From NCBI RefSeq assembly GCF_042646065.1, contig NZ_JBHRTA010000030.1, positions 248,001-312,000 on the forward strand: a stretch of DNA of 64,000 nucleotides. The letters run 5' to 3'. The DNA comes from Parapedobacter deserti. GTDB taxonomy: Bacteria > Bacteroidota > Bacteroidia > Sphingobacteriales > Sphingobacteriaceae. Under the pieces are notes generated by a model. The model did not search any database. It was not told the DNA's origin and worked only from the letters and a program-made list of their open reading frames with translations. The position numbers and the translations under genes were made by a program. Below are positions 25,601 through 32,385 of this stretch, piece by piece; the stretch's first letter is position 1; each line of letters starts with the position of its first letter.

Positions 25601-27906
25601 TGCGCTACAGCTCGTAACCGGACGGTATCTAAGGTGTAGCGTTCGGCATTGTAGGCAATGGATGAATTGACGATGTCGATGGTTCCATTCAGATGGTCGA
25701 TATCAGCCGTTTGTAAGTCGGCGATAAGCCGGCCGTGATAACGGAATTCCTCTTCCAATAGATTGAGGTTTTTTAGGTTGATGCTGTCCATCATCAGGTT
25801 GATATTCACCCTCGGATATTGGCCCCGCATATCAGCATGTGCGTCAAGCGTAAAATCTACATTGGGATCCTCACTGCTTATAGATGCGTTAATGTCGCCG
25901 CTTTGGGCAACCGCTGTTATTCCGATGTCTGTATACCGATACCCCATTGCCTCCAGACTGATCAATTTCCCCTCAATGCCTGCAACGGCAGTTGACGGGT
26001 CAAGCCCGGTTCCCTTGGCGTGCGCGGCAAAAGAGAGCTTGCCCAATAGGGTGTCCATCCTCATCAGCTGGCCGATATCGATGTCCATGATGCTGATCTG
26101 CGCATCATATACTGTGTCCCGTGTACCGGCGTCTACTCGGTAATCGGCGTCCACACTTGCGCCACCCATGCTTGTTTCGAGTTGCATATCCGTTTGAAAG
26201 CCGTTGAGACCTCCATTAAACGTGCCCGCCAGCCGAACGTCGTCAGGAAAATTGATGCTGTCGGGTAGGAGGCTCGGGGCGATAAGCCGATCCAGATCTG
26301 CTTTGCCAGAAACAAGTTCCTCGAGGTCAAGGTCGATGTGCAGATGTTCGGTTTCCGGTAAGCCTTTTATCTGAACACGGGCGGCGACGCGCGTCTTATC
26401 CAGCGTACGCAATTCGATGTTGGGTATCTCGAGATCATCCACGCGGCCACTGATTGTTGTATTGATGTGGAGTGTATGCGTAAGAAGCGGCTTCATGATT
26501 TCCATGGTGTCGAGGTCAGGCACGAAGTATAGCACGTCTTCCATTCCGAGGTGGCTTTCTTTGATATCGGCCGAGACCTCGATACTGCCAAGTTGCTCGG
26601 TAATGGTTTCCAATGAGGGATAAGCCACCTTGATGTAGTCACGAACGCGTGTATGGGGTGTTTCGGCATAAAGATTGTCCAATTCAGCGCCCTGATTGGT
26701 ATAGACAAAATCTGCTTGCAGGCGGTTCAGTGTAAAACCGCTGTGATCGCTGGCTCTTATGCCCGAAACACGGCCACGAATGGTGTCAGCTGAATAGTAT
26801 AGATCCGCCAACTCGCCTTGAAAGCCAGTAATCCCAATATTGCCATAATCAAAGCCTTTGGCGATGCGGGGCTGGTTTGCGTCTTCAAACGCAAAATCCG
26901 TATTGGCTATACGTATCGATGCCGCTTGCACCCGCCAGTTGACGGGCTCGCCCTGTTCGGTGCTGGCAGCGCTTGTAGATGGGCTTACTGTTTGTCCAAA
27001 GAAAATCCGGGATGCCGATCCGTCCAGATCAATTTCCCGGATATCCACGAACTCGCCGTTAAGATCCAACTTGTTGAGCCGCGCTAGCAACTTATCGATC
27101 CGAAATCGGGTATCCATAGCACTGGCTTCGTCCGTGTAGGCAAAATCAATAGCGGCGAGATTGAATGTTTCAAAATCGAGCTCGGGTAGAAGAGCGGTTT
27201 CAGCCGCATCCGTGATGCCGAAATCCTCAACGTCCGGCGCGTCTTCCGGATCGGCTACAGCCCACTGCCTCACAGATCCTTGTAAGCCGTTGATGTTTAT
27301 TCGCGGTATGCCGAAGCGCATGTTGCCTGCCAGATCAAATGTCTTTATACGGGTGTCGAGGTGGTTGAGGTTCACCTCGGCAGCCATGCCGACTACATCA
27401 TCGCGGTAAACGAAGCGAATTTGATTGAGATTTACCCGGTCGATATCGAATTTCATCGGGGCAGTGCTATCCGCCTGAGCCGGTTTCTCCTGCTCATTTA
27501 CAAACGCTTTGATAATATAGTCGAAATTAAACGTGCTGTCAGGTAGGGTGCGGTTTATCTTGGCGGTGACGCCCTGTAAATCGATCCGGCCGATTTCCAC
27601 TGTATTGTTCAGCAATTTGAGCATGCTAATGTCCACTCGTATCCGTTCGCCGGAAAGGAGCGTGTCTCGCGACTGATCTTCAAAATAAACCCCTTCAAGT
27701 ACGAGCATCTTAGGGAGATCTAAGCTAACATTGGCTATTCGGACAGGGGTCTTAATCTTGTTTTCAAGATAGGAAGTCACTTGCCGGACGACATAGTTTT
27801 GGACAGTGGGGATGCGAATTACTACAAAAAGGAGCAAAATCAATCCGATAACGCTCCCAATTATCCAAAGGAGTGTCTTAATTGCTATCCTGCCGAATCT
27901 CTTCAA
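22609..27906 (-). CDS. TamB-like translocation/assembly module protein (AsmA/DUF490)
   Basis: The start chosen is the TTG at 27906 (KRFGRIAIKTLLWIIGSV...), which gives a short basic tail and one N-terminal membrane span, as in homologues. A TTG at 27960 would add 18 residues; there is no in-frame ATG nearby. The 1765-residue protein has the AsmA-like start (IPTVQNYVVRQVTSYLENKIKT, then VSLDLPKMLVLEGVYFEDQSRDTLL), a very long beta-rich repetitive middle and the C-terminal DUF490 region (ISQDVAGKVNTGLTQLRENESEMNKQVFSLIVLGRF). Such proteins form periplasm-spanning grooves for phospholipid transport or barrel assembly. The C-terminus is acidic and Gln-rich. It precedes the TamA-like gene with an 11-base overlap. 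Confidence 0.93.
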   Translation of the reverse strand: MKRFGRIAIKTLLWIIGSVIGLILLLFVVIRIPTVQNYVVRQVTSYLENKIKTPVRIANVSLDLPKMLVLEGVYFEDQSRDTLLSGERIRVDISMLKLLNNTVEIGRIDLQGVTAKINRTLPDSTFNFDYIIKAFVNEQEKPAQADSTAPMKFDIDRVNLNQIRFVYRDDVVGMAAEVNLNHLDTRIKTFDLAGNMRFGIPRININGLQGSVRQWAVADPEDAPDVEDFGITDAAETALLPELDFETFNLAAIDFAYTDEASAMDTRFRIDKLLARLNKLDLNGEFVDIREIDLDGSASRIFFGQTVSPSTSAASTEQGEPVNWRVQAASIRIANTDFAFEDANQPRIAKGFDYGNIGITGFQGELADLYYSADTIRGRVSGIRASDHSGFTLNRLQADFVYTNQGAELDNLYAETPHTRVRDYIKVAYPSLETITEQLGSIEVSADIKESHLGMEDVLYFVPDLDTMEIMKPLLTHTLHINTTISGRVDDLEIPNIELRTLDKTRVAARVQIKGLPETEHLHIDLDLEELVSGKADLDRLIAPSLLPDSINFPDDVRLAGTFNGGLNGFQTDMQLETSMGGASVDADYRVDAGTRDTVYDAQISIMDIDIGQLMRMDTLLGKLSFAAHAKGTGLDPSTAVAGIEGKLISLEAMGYRYTDIGITAVAQSGDINASISSEDPNVDFTLDAHADMRGQYPRVNINLMMDSINLKNLNLLEEEFRYHGRLIADLQTADIDHLNGTIDIVNSSIAYNAERYTLDTVRLRAVAQDSSNLLQLRSEFLNAHMIGNFKLSELGASVQDIVAAYYQPDSIAPVFEYAPQRFDFSAQFTRSHFIRGLLPELTAMDDITLDGSFNSEEKRLLVKATAPQVVYAGTTIDQVGFDINTFDSTLYYTVLINRIGFGNVELVNTLLSGTIVKNQLDFGLWIKDNADKERYHLGMALNVDAGNFLFILKEDGLMLNYEQWQVEPQNRIFFGNDGLLAHQFILSNNGQEMTLQSQDSTRNAPLDLVFNNFRIETFSKILESEVLDMGGGINGSATVSRLDASPVFVSDITIDRFYLGNDTVGDINLKVNNERENVFAADISITGNGNDVKLTGDFISPPDRDAQLDFTLNVNPLSMRTLEAFSLGYLRNTTGAVNGKLAITGSPNQPRINGALLFDQASLNVAMLNATFNIDEQSIVFNDKGLRFNKFRLEDSVGNAAVLNGAVNTTTYSDFEFGLTLVANDFQVLNSSQQDNDMYYGKLFISSNLRIQGDMNNPKVSGTLRVNDDTNVTFVMPNDDPGMVDRQGIVRFVDRSDTVRANVFAKVDSLKHTELAGVNLSVNVSTDKNAVFTIVIDPGSQDALTVQGEAELNAGMDPSGDITLNGTYTVEKGNYSFSFGPVKRVFQFRQGSTLSWTGDPMDARLDITAVYNLKAPTLELVQNQIGSGQPNLYKQRVPFNVNMHITEQLFQPQLRFDIDLDEDNAMISQDVAGKVNTGLTQLRENESEMNKQVFSLIVLGRFMAANPFESLSGGGGAEAIARNTVSSFLSGQLNRLAGDLIQGVEFDFSLQSEQDYTTGSGQNRTDLNVGVSKMLFNDRMKVSVGSNFELEGNARPGEQTTNIAGDIAVDYQLSEDGRYIARAYRKNQYQVTLQGQFVETGLGLIISMDYDRFREIFNRQDAYADEFDTESRRFRRRWDVERMETDSAYRDSVRKVIIDSLQRNDPEFRERLQERRQEEQNRQTLNGPQENRMPLTSPSGQKNVAIRDDQDENASQEEGGDNGQ

Positions 27907-28070
27907 TGTTAACCTGTAATTTAAGCTACCCTTTGTACGATCAACATATGCGAATCTCAAAGGTTTAGCGAAGATGCTGAAAACTTTTCAGATTCTGAAA
28001 AAGCAAAAATCAAACCATAATAGGTAAATTGGACGGTTTATATAAACTTGTATATCAAAGCAAGTTTGCC

Positions 28071-28078
28071 TATGTTTG
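28071..28078 (+). promoter_or_regulatory. putative -7 element (TATGTTTG) abutting the substrate-binding protein start
   Basis: A perfect TAnnTTTG match ends five bases before the ATG at 28084; CTTG at 28047-28050 is a near -33 element with 20-base spacing. The arrangement predicts a leaderless or nearly leaderless mRNA. Confidence 0.5.
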
Positions 28079-28083
28079 GCGGT

Positions 28084-29055
28084 ATGAAGAATCAGCGCAT
28101 AGCTTGCCTGGTGTTAATCGCTAGCTTACTGGTCTTTTCATGCCAAACGCCGAAACGGGAAGGGGTTCCCCTCGTGGGTTTCGTTGAAGCCTTTGAAGAT
28201 GCGACTATCGCCCAGGCGCGTCAGGGCTTCGTTGACGCGTTGCGCGACAGTGGATATCGTGAGACGGAAGGGACGCTTGAAATCATTTACCGAAATGCGC
28301 AGGGCGATGCGGCTACACTCAATCAGATTGTCAGTTATTTCAACAGCCGGCGGGTAGACCTTATCGGTACCAGCACTACCTTGGCCACAGTTGCCGCCGC
28401 ACAACGGAGCAAAGACATCCCCATTTTCCAGACGGTTACTGCAATGCCGAGCATTTTGGGCCTTGAAGTAAATGGCCACCCGCCAGCAAACTTGTTCGGA
28501 ACAGGCGAAAACTTGAATTACATCGATACATCCTTTGCGCTCATTGCTGAAACGGTAAAACCGAAGGGATTGCAATTGGGAATAGGCATGATTTACAACC
28601 AATCTGAGCCTCAGTCTGTAGAGGCATATGAGCGTATTTCCGAGCTGGCGAAACAGATGAATATCCGCTTGATAGCGTTGCCGCTTAACTCCTCGGCTGA
28701 AGCCCATTTGGTAGTCCGTTCGTTGCTGACCCGTGAAATTGACGCCTTTTTTGCCAATCCAGACAATACGGTATTTGCCGCATTTGAAACCATATTAAAG
28801 CACTGTAACGATCATGGCGTACCTGTATTTACCAGCGAATCGGGCTTGGTAGCAAGAGGCGCTGTTGCTGCCTTCGGTGCCGATATTTACCAATGGGGTT
28901 ATCAAAGCGGAGCGCAAGCTGCGGTATATTTGAAAAGCGGCTCTACCGATGGGCTTCGCGTGGAAATGCTGAAGATACGGACGCGGGTGTTTAATCCAGA
29001 CGCTGCACTACGATTTGGTTTCAGTTTCCCGGATACTTTCAAGCCTATCGAGTAA
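28084..29055 (+). CDS. ABC transporter substrate-binding lipoprotein (TrpX-like), orphan
   Basis: The 323-residue protein starting at the ATG 28084 has a lipoprotein signal with Cys20 (SLLVFSC). An upstream in-frame start at 28048 would place a promoter element inside the gene. The mature part has the fold and motifs of ABC_sub_bind proteins: VGFVEAFEDATIAQARQGFVDALRDSGY, then LIGTSTTLATVAAAQRSKDIPIFQTV, and the late GAVAAFGADIYQWGYQSGAQAA. Characterised relatives bind tryptophan or other small amino compounds. No permease or ATPase gene is adjacent; the next gene is a convergent flavin oxidoreductase. The ligand is unknown. Confidence 0.87.
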   Translation: MKNQRIACLVLIASLLVFSCQTPKREGVPLVGFVEAFEDATIAQARQGFVDALRDSGYRETEGTLEIIYRNAQGDAATLNQIVSYFNSRRVDLIGTSTTLATVAAAQRSKDIPIFQTVTAMPSILGLEVNGHPPANLFGTGENLNYIDTSFALIAETVKPKGLQLGIGMIYNQSEPQSVEAYERISELAKQMNIRLIALPLNSSAEAHLVVRSLLTREIDAFFANPDNTVFAAFETILKHCNDHGVPVFTSESGLVARGAVAAFGADIYQWGYQSGAQAAVYLKSGSTDGLRVEMLKIRTRVFNPDAALRFGFSFPDTFKPIE

Positions 29056-29096
29056 AAGCGGAATACAACCTATTTGCATCGTATGTGCCGTCGAGC

Positions 29097-30122
29097 CTAA
29101 GCTGCTCTTACCAATGGTGCAATTTTGGTTCCATATATTTCAATGGATTTCATGATGTCAAGATGCGAAGGAGCCCCAACGTCCATGTGTGCAGCAAATC
29201 GGGTTAGTCCGAACAGTTCTTTCATATATAATATTTTATCGACCATAGCCGCCGGCTCCCCTATAAACAAAGCGCCATGTTTTGAAGTTCCGAAGTCGAA
29301 CTGGGTACGTTGGTAAGGCGGCCAGCCCCGTGACCTGCCTACCCGGTCCATCTGCGCGGCATACAGCGGATAATATCGCTTAGTGAGCGCTGCATTATCC
29401 TCGCCGAAAAGCGCGTGCGAATGGATGCCGACGCGATAGCCGGCGGGATCGTGGCCGCTTTCGATATAAGTCTTCTTGTACAACTCGAACAGTGGTTGGA
29501 ATTGAGCGGGTGAGCCACCGATGATTGCTATCATCAGCGGAAGGCCGAGTTTGCCAGCACGCACTACGGATTGCGGGGTGCCGCCGGCGGCTATCCAGAT
29601 GGAAAGCTCGTTGTTTAATGCCCTCGGCAGGATTGTCTGGTCGTTCAGCGGTGCCCTGAATTTTCCGTGCCAGGTTACCCGTTCATTCTTATTGATTGTA
29701 AGCAATAAGTCCAGCTTTTCGGCAAATAACGCATCGTAGTCATGGAGGTTGTAGCCAAATAATGGGAAAGATTCGACGAAGCTTCCACGGCCAGCCATCA
29801 ATTCAGCCCGGCCATTGGACATGAGGTCAACCATCGCAAAGTTTTGATAGAGTTTTACCGGATCGGCAGAGCTCAATACCGACACGGCGCTACCGAGCTT
29901 GATGTTCTTGGTTACCGCAGCAGCCGCAGCCAGTACAATCTCGGGGCTGGGCACAGCGTAATCGGGGCGGTGATGTTCGCCGATTCCAAAATAATCGATG
30001 CCGACTTCGTCCATTAACTTGATCTCTTCAATGAGTTCCGTCAGGCGTTGTTGTGTAGATTGGAATTTATTTGTTGCCGAATCCACACGCAAATCACCGA
30101 ACATGCTGATGCCTAATTCCAT
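29097..30122 (-). CDS. LLM class flavin-dependent oxidoreductase
   Basis: The 341-residue protein starts MELGISMFGDLRVDS at 30122. A further ATG at 30143 is less likely because it overlaps the -7 element at 30143-30150. Luciferase-like TIM-barrel motifs include IGEHHRPDYAVPSPEIVLAAAAAVT, LGSAVSVLSSADPVKLYQNFAMVDLMSNGRAELMAGRGSF and IWIAAGGTPQSVVRAG. These enzymes use reduced FMN or F420; Bacteroidota members of this subgroup are thought to be FMN monooxygenases, with substrate unknown. It is transcribed convergently with the substrate-binding protein gene, 41 bases away. Confidence 0.92.
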   Translation of the reverse strand: MELGISMFGDLRVDSATNKFQSTQQRLTELIEEIKLMDEVGIDYFGIGEHHRPDYAVPSPEIVLAAAAAVTKNIKLGSAVSVLSSADPVKLYQNFAMVDLMSNGRAELMAGRGSFVESFPLFGYNLHDYDALFAEKLDLLLTINKNERVTWHGKFRAPLNDQTILPRALNNELSIWIAAGGTPQSVVRAGKLGLPLMIAIIGGSPAQFQPLFELYKKTYIESGHDPAGYRVGIHSHALFGEDNAALTKRYYPLYAAQMDRVGRSRGWPPYQRTQFDFGTSKHGALFIGEPAAMVDKILYMKELFGLTRFAAHMDVGAPSHLDIMKSIEIYGTKIAPLVRAA

Positions 30123-30142
30123 AACTGTTCTTTGTTTGAACA

Positions 30143-30150
30143 CAAAAATA
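30143..30150 (-). promoter_or_regulatory. putative -7 element (TATTTTTG) for the LLM oxidoreductase
   Basis: On the minus strand TATTTTTG matches TAnnTTTG exactly and ends 20 bases before the ATG at 30122. It covers the alternative start codon at 30143 and so argues against it. Confidence 0.45.
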
Positions 30151-30222
30151 CGGAAGATGTTTGGCTATGGCGTTGACTTAGGTTAAGAAAGAATTTCTTT
30201 TCGGGTTTCCGTCCATATACGT

Positions 30223-30230
30223 TATTTTTA
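30223..30230 (+). promoter_or_regulatory. possible promoter (TTCG-N19-TATTTTTA) for the second ECF sigma gene
   Basis: TATTTTTA (one mismatch to TAnnTTTG) has TTCG (one mismatch to TTTG) exactly 19 bases upstream at 30200-30203. The sigma ATG is 21 bases downstream. Confidence 0.35.
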
Positions 30231-30251
30231 CCATCGGAATATCGCGAATGC

Positions 30252-30878
30252 ATGTCACAAACCGCTGAAACAACGGATGAAAAGCGCTTGGTACTGCGGC
30301 TAATGGACGGGGATGGCCTGGCATTTAAGCTGATTTATGATAGCTATAAGCATGGTTTGGGGCTCCGCTTGCTTCGCCTATTGAAATCTGAAGTCCTCGC
30401 CGAAGAAGTGCTGCAGGATGTTTTTTTGAGGGTCTGGGAGCGTCGGGCAACGATCGATCCGGAAAAGTCATTTAGGTCTTACCTCTATCGTGTTGCCGAA
30501 AACATGGTGTATGACCTTTTCAGACGGGCGGCAAAGGAAAAGGAAATTTTGCAAGCGATCATTGCGGCAAACTCTGAATTATATACTCATGTTGAAGAGG
30601 CGCTGATGAAGAAGGAAAGCCGTGCGTTCCTCGAAGACCTCCTGGCCCGCCTGCCGAACCAGCGGCGAAAAATATTCATAGCCTGCAAGCTGGAGGGCAA
30701 AAGCTATAAGGAAGTAGCCGCTGAACTGGGGATTTCGACGACTACGGTAAACGATCACATCCAGAAAGCCATGCAGTACCTGAAGGCCAATATACACCGG
30801 GTACCTACCACGTTCCTGATGATCATCATGCTCCGGTTTTTCCACTTGGCGATTCAGGCAGGTTTTCTGGAAAAATAA
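30252..30878 (+). CDS. ECF RNA polymerase sigma factor of the second SusCD locus
   Basis: The 208-residue protein has sigma region 2 (AFKLIYDSYKHGLGLRLLRLL, LAEEVLQDVFLRVWERR, FRSYLYRVAENMVYDLFRR) and region 4 (LPNQRRKIFIACKLEGKSYKEVAAELGI, then STTTVNDHIQKAMQYLK as recognition helix). A hydrophobic tail (FLMIIMLRFFHLAIQ) closes it, as in the first sigma factor. It lies 71 bases ahead of its FecR partner and upstream of a SusC with STN domain, so it is inferred to control the second locus. The recognition helix differs from that of the first sigma factor, so the two loci probably use different promoters. Confidence 0.95.
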   Translation: MSQTAETTDEKRLVLRLMDGDGLAFKLIYDSYKHGLGLRLLRLLKSEVLAEEVLQDVFLRVWERRATIDPEKSFRSYLYRVAENMVYDLFRRAAKEKEILQAIIAANSELYTHVEEALMKKESRAFLEDLLARLPNQRRKIFIACKLEGKSYKEVAAELGISTTTVNDHIQKAMQYLKANIHRVPTTFLMIIMLRFFHLAIQAGFLEK

Positions 30879-30921
30879 AAAATATGCCGGGAACCGTGAT
30901 TTTTCCTACGCCATCCGTAAT

Positions 30922-30949
30922 AGCGTAAAATGACCATTTTATAAACGCT
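30922..30949 (+). promoter_or_regulatory. inverted repeat with TGACCA core next to second FecR start
   Basis: AGCGTAAAAT, GACC, ATTTT, ATAA and ACGCT form a hairpin (AGCGT/ACGCT outer arms, AAAAT/ATTTT inner arms) ending directly at the FecR ATG (30950). Its AAAATGACCATTT core matches the motif before the first FecR gene. A stem here could affect translation of the anti-sigma factor. Confidence 0.35.
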
Positions 30950-32161
30950 ATGGACCCTCACGGAGACCGTTACGCTTTGTTTGAAAAATATCTTTCCGGT
31001 GCTTGTACGCCGAAAGAGATCGAAACATTATTCCATCACTTCGGAGTAGCACAAGATGAGGCCGCGCTGAGGCGATTGATCCGTAGCGCCCTGCTGGAGC
31101 GGGGCCAGGCAGATGCAGAACTTCATGCAAGGGTGGAAGCGTTTACCGAAAGGGTCGGTGAACGGCTGTGGGTGGAAACCGCAAAAGAACGCCGATTTCC
31201 CTGGGGCTGGCGCTTGGTTGCCGCATCCCTCACGGCGGCTATTACCATCGGCGCCATGGCTTACCTGTTGGTCAAGAGCGATGAGCCCGCTGCACAGCTG
31301 GTCAGTGAATATGGGGGAGAGGTGCTGCCAGGCGGCAACCGCGCTACGCTAACGCTGGCCGATGGGCGCATCATCGAATTGAACACCGAGCGCGAAGGTA
31401 TTGTCGTGGGCGATGAGATTACCTATGTAGATGGAAGCGATGTCTTGAGGCAAACGATAAAGGCAGAGAAGCAAAGACCTGAAAACGATAGCAATATCCA
31501 ATATGCCGTCCTCACCACCCCGAAAGGCGGCACGTACCAAGTGGTGTTGCCGGACGGTTCGAAAGTCTGGCTGAACGCCGCCACATCGTTGAGCTATCCG
31601 TTGAGCTTCACCGGAACCAGGCGCATCGTCGAGTTGGAAGGTGAAGCATATTTTGAGGTCAGAGAACAGCGGTCGGCTACCGATGGTCGATATATCAACG
31701 TGCCGTTTGTCGTTAAAACCCGTGGTCAGGAAGTCGAAGTATTGGGCACTCAATTCAATATTTCCGCTTATGCCGACGATAATGAAACGAAGACCACATT
31801 GGTAGAAGGGAAGGTAAACGTTGTTATTGCAGGTGCAGCCACCGCTTTGCAACCCAGTGAGCAGGCCACCCTGCGGAGTGGGGACCTGGAAATCAAAGAG
31901 GTCGATACAACGCCTTTTGTCGATTGGAAAAATGGGTTGTTCAGCTTCAATGAAACAGGTCTCCGGGACGCGATGAGCCAATTGAGCAGGTGGTATGATC
32001 TCGAAGTGACCTACGGTGAAGCGGTTTCAGAAACGTATTTCTTTGGAAAGATCAAACGGGATAAAAGCCTTAGTAACGTATTGAACATTCTGCGGAAGAG
32101 CGGGTTAAATTTCAGAATCGAGAACAGCGGAGAACAAGACCGGCTGATTGTACTTCCATAG
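30950..32161 (+). CDS. FecR-type anti-sigma factor of the second SusCD locus
   Basis: The 403-residue protein has a cytoplasmic helical N-terminus (1-85), one membrane span at about 87-108 (WRLVAASLTAAITIGAMAYLL), a periplasmic FecR domain at about 185-285 (TPKGGTYQVVLPDGSKVWLNAATSL, EGEAYFEV, EVLGTQFNISAY) and a C-terminal DUF4974 domain from about 325 (WKNGLFSFNETGLRDAMSQLSRWYDLEVTY). It is expected to hold the adjacent ECF sigma factor until the STN domain of the downstream SusC signals. Overall organisation matches the first locus, but the two proteins are clearly diverged. Confidence 0.95.
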   Translation: MDPHGDRYALFEKYLSGACTPKEIETLFHHFGVAQDEAALRRLIRSALLERGQADAELHARVEAFTERVGERLWVETAKERRFPWGWRLVAASLTAAITIGAMAYLLVKSDEPAAQLVSEYGGEVLPGGNRATLTLADGRIIELNTEREGIVVGDEITYVDGSDVLRQTIKAEKQRPENDSNIQYAVLTTPKGGTYQVVLPDGSKVWLNAATSLSYPLSFTGTRRIVELEGEAYFEVREQRSATDGRYINVPFVVKTRGQEVEVLGTQFNISAYADDNETKTTLVEGKVNVVIAGAATALQPSEQATLRSGDLEIKEVDTTPFVDWKNGLFSFNETGLRDAMSQLSRWYDLEVTYGEAVSETYFFGKIKRDKSLSNVLNILRKSGLNFRIENSGEQDRLIVLP

Positions 32162-32272
32162 CGGTGCGGAGATATACGAGTGAGAAACCAATTTGTTGAA
32201 CCAATTTAATGAACGAATGCATATGACAAAAGCAGTAACTTAGTGTAATCAGGAAAGCAAATCCGCAAAAAA

Positions 32273-32301
32273 ACCGAATAGTGGTTGCGACACTACCCGG
32301 T
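32273..32301 (+). promoter_or_regulatory. imperfect hairpin in susC leader (second locus)
   Basis: ACCGAATAGTG (32273-32283) pairs with CACTACCCGGT (32291-32301) with two A.C mismatches, around the loop GTTGCGA, preceded by an A-run. AGTG before the loop, GCGA in the loop and CAC after it are all shared with the hairpin at 5746-5772. A weaker GTTGG/CCAAC stem follows at 32325-32340. The susC start is 84 bases after the main hairpin. Confidence 0.5.
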
Positions 32302-32385
32302 TACCTGTTGGATTTGTTACAAAAGTTGGTGGAGCCCAACGATCTTATTAGACATTTAGCAAACATATCCAAACAGTACAAACAT

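Noticed and set aside
32281..32385. GTG at 32281 as start of the second SusC
   Set aside because: It lies within the leader hairpin and would add 35 residues with no counterpart before the normal STN-type SusC lead.
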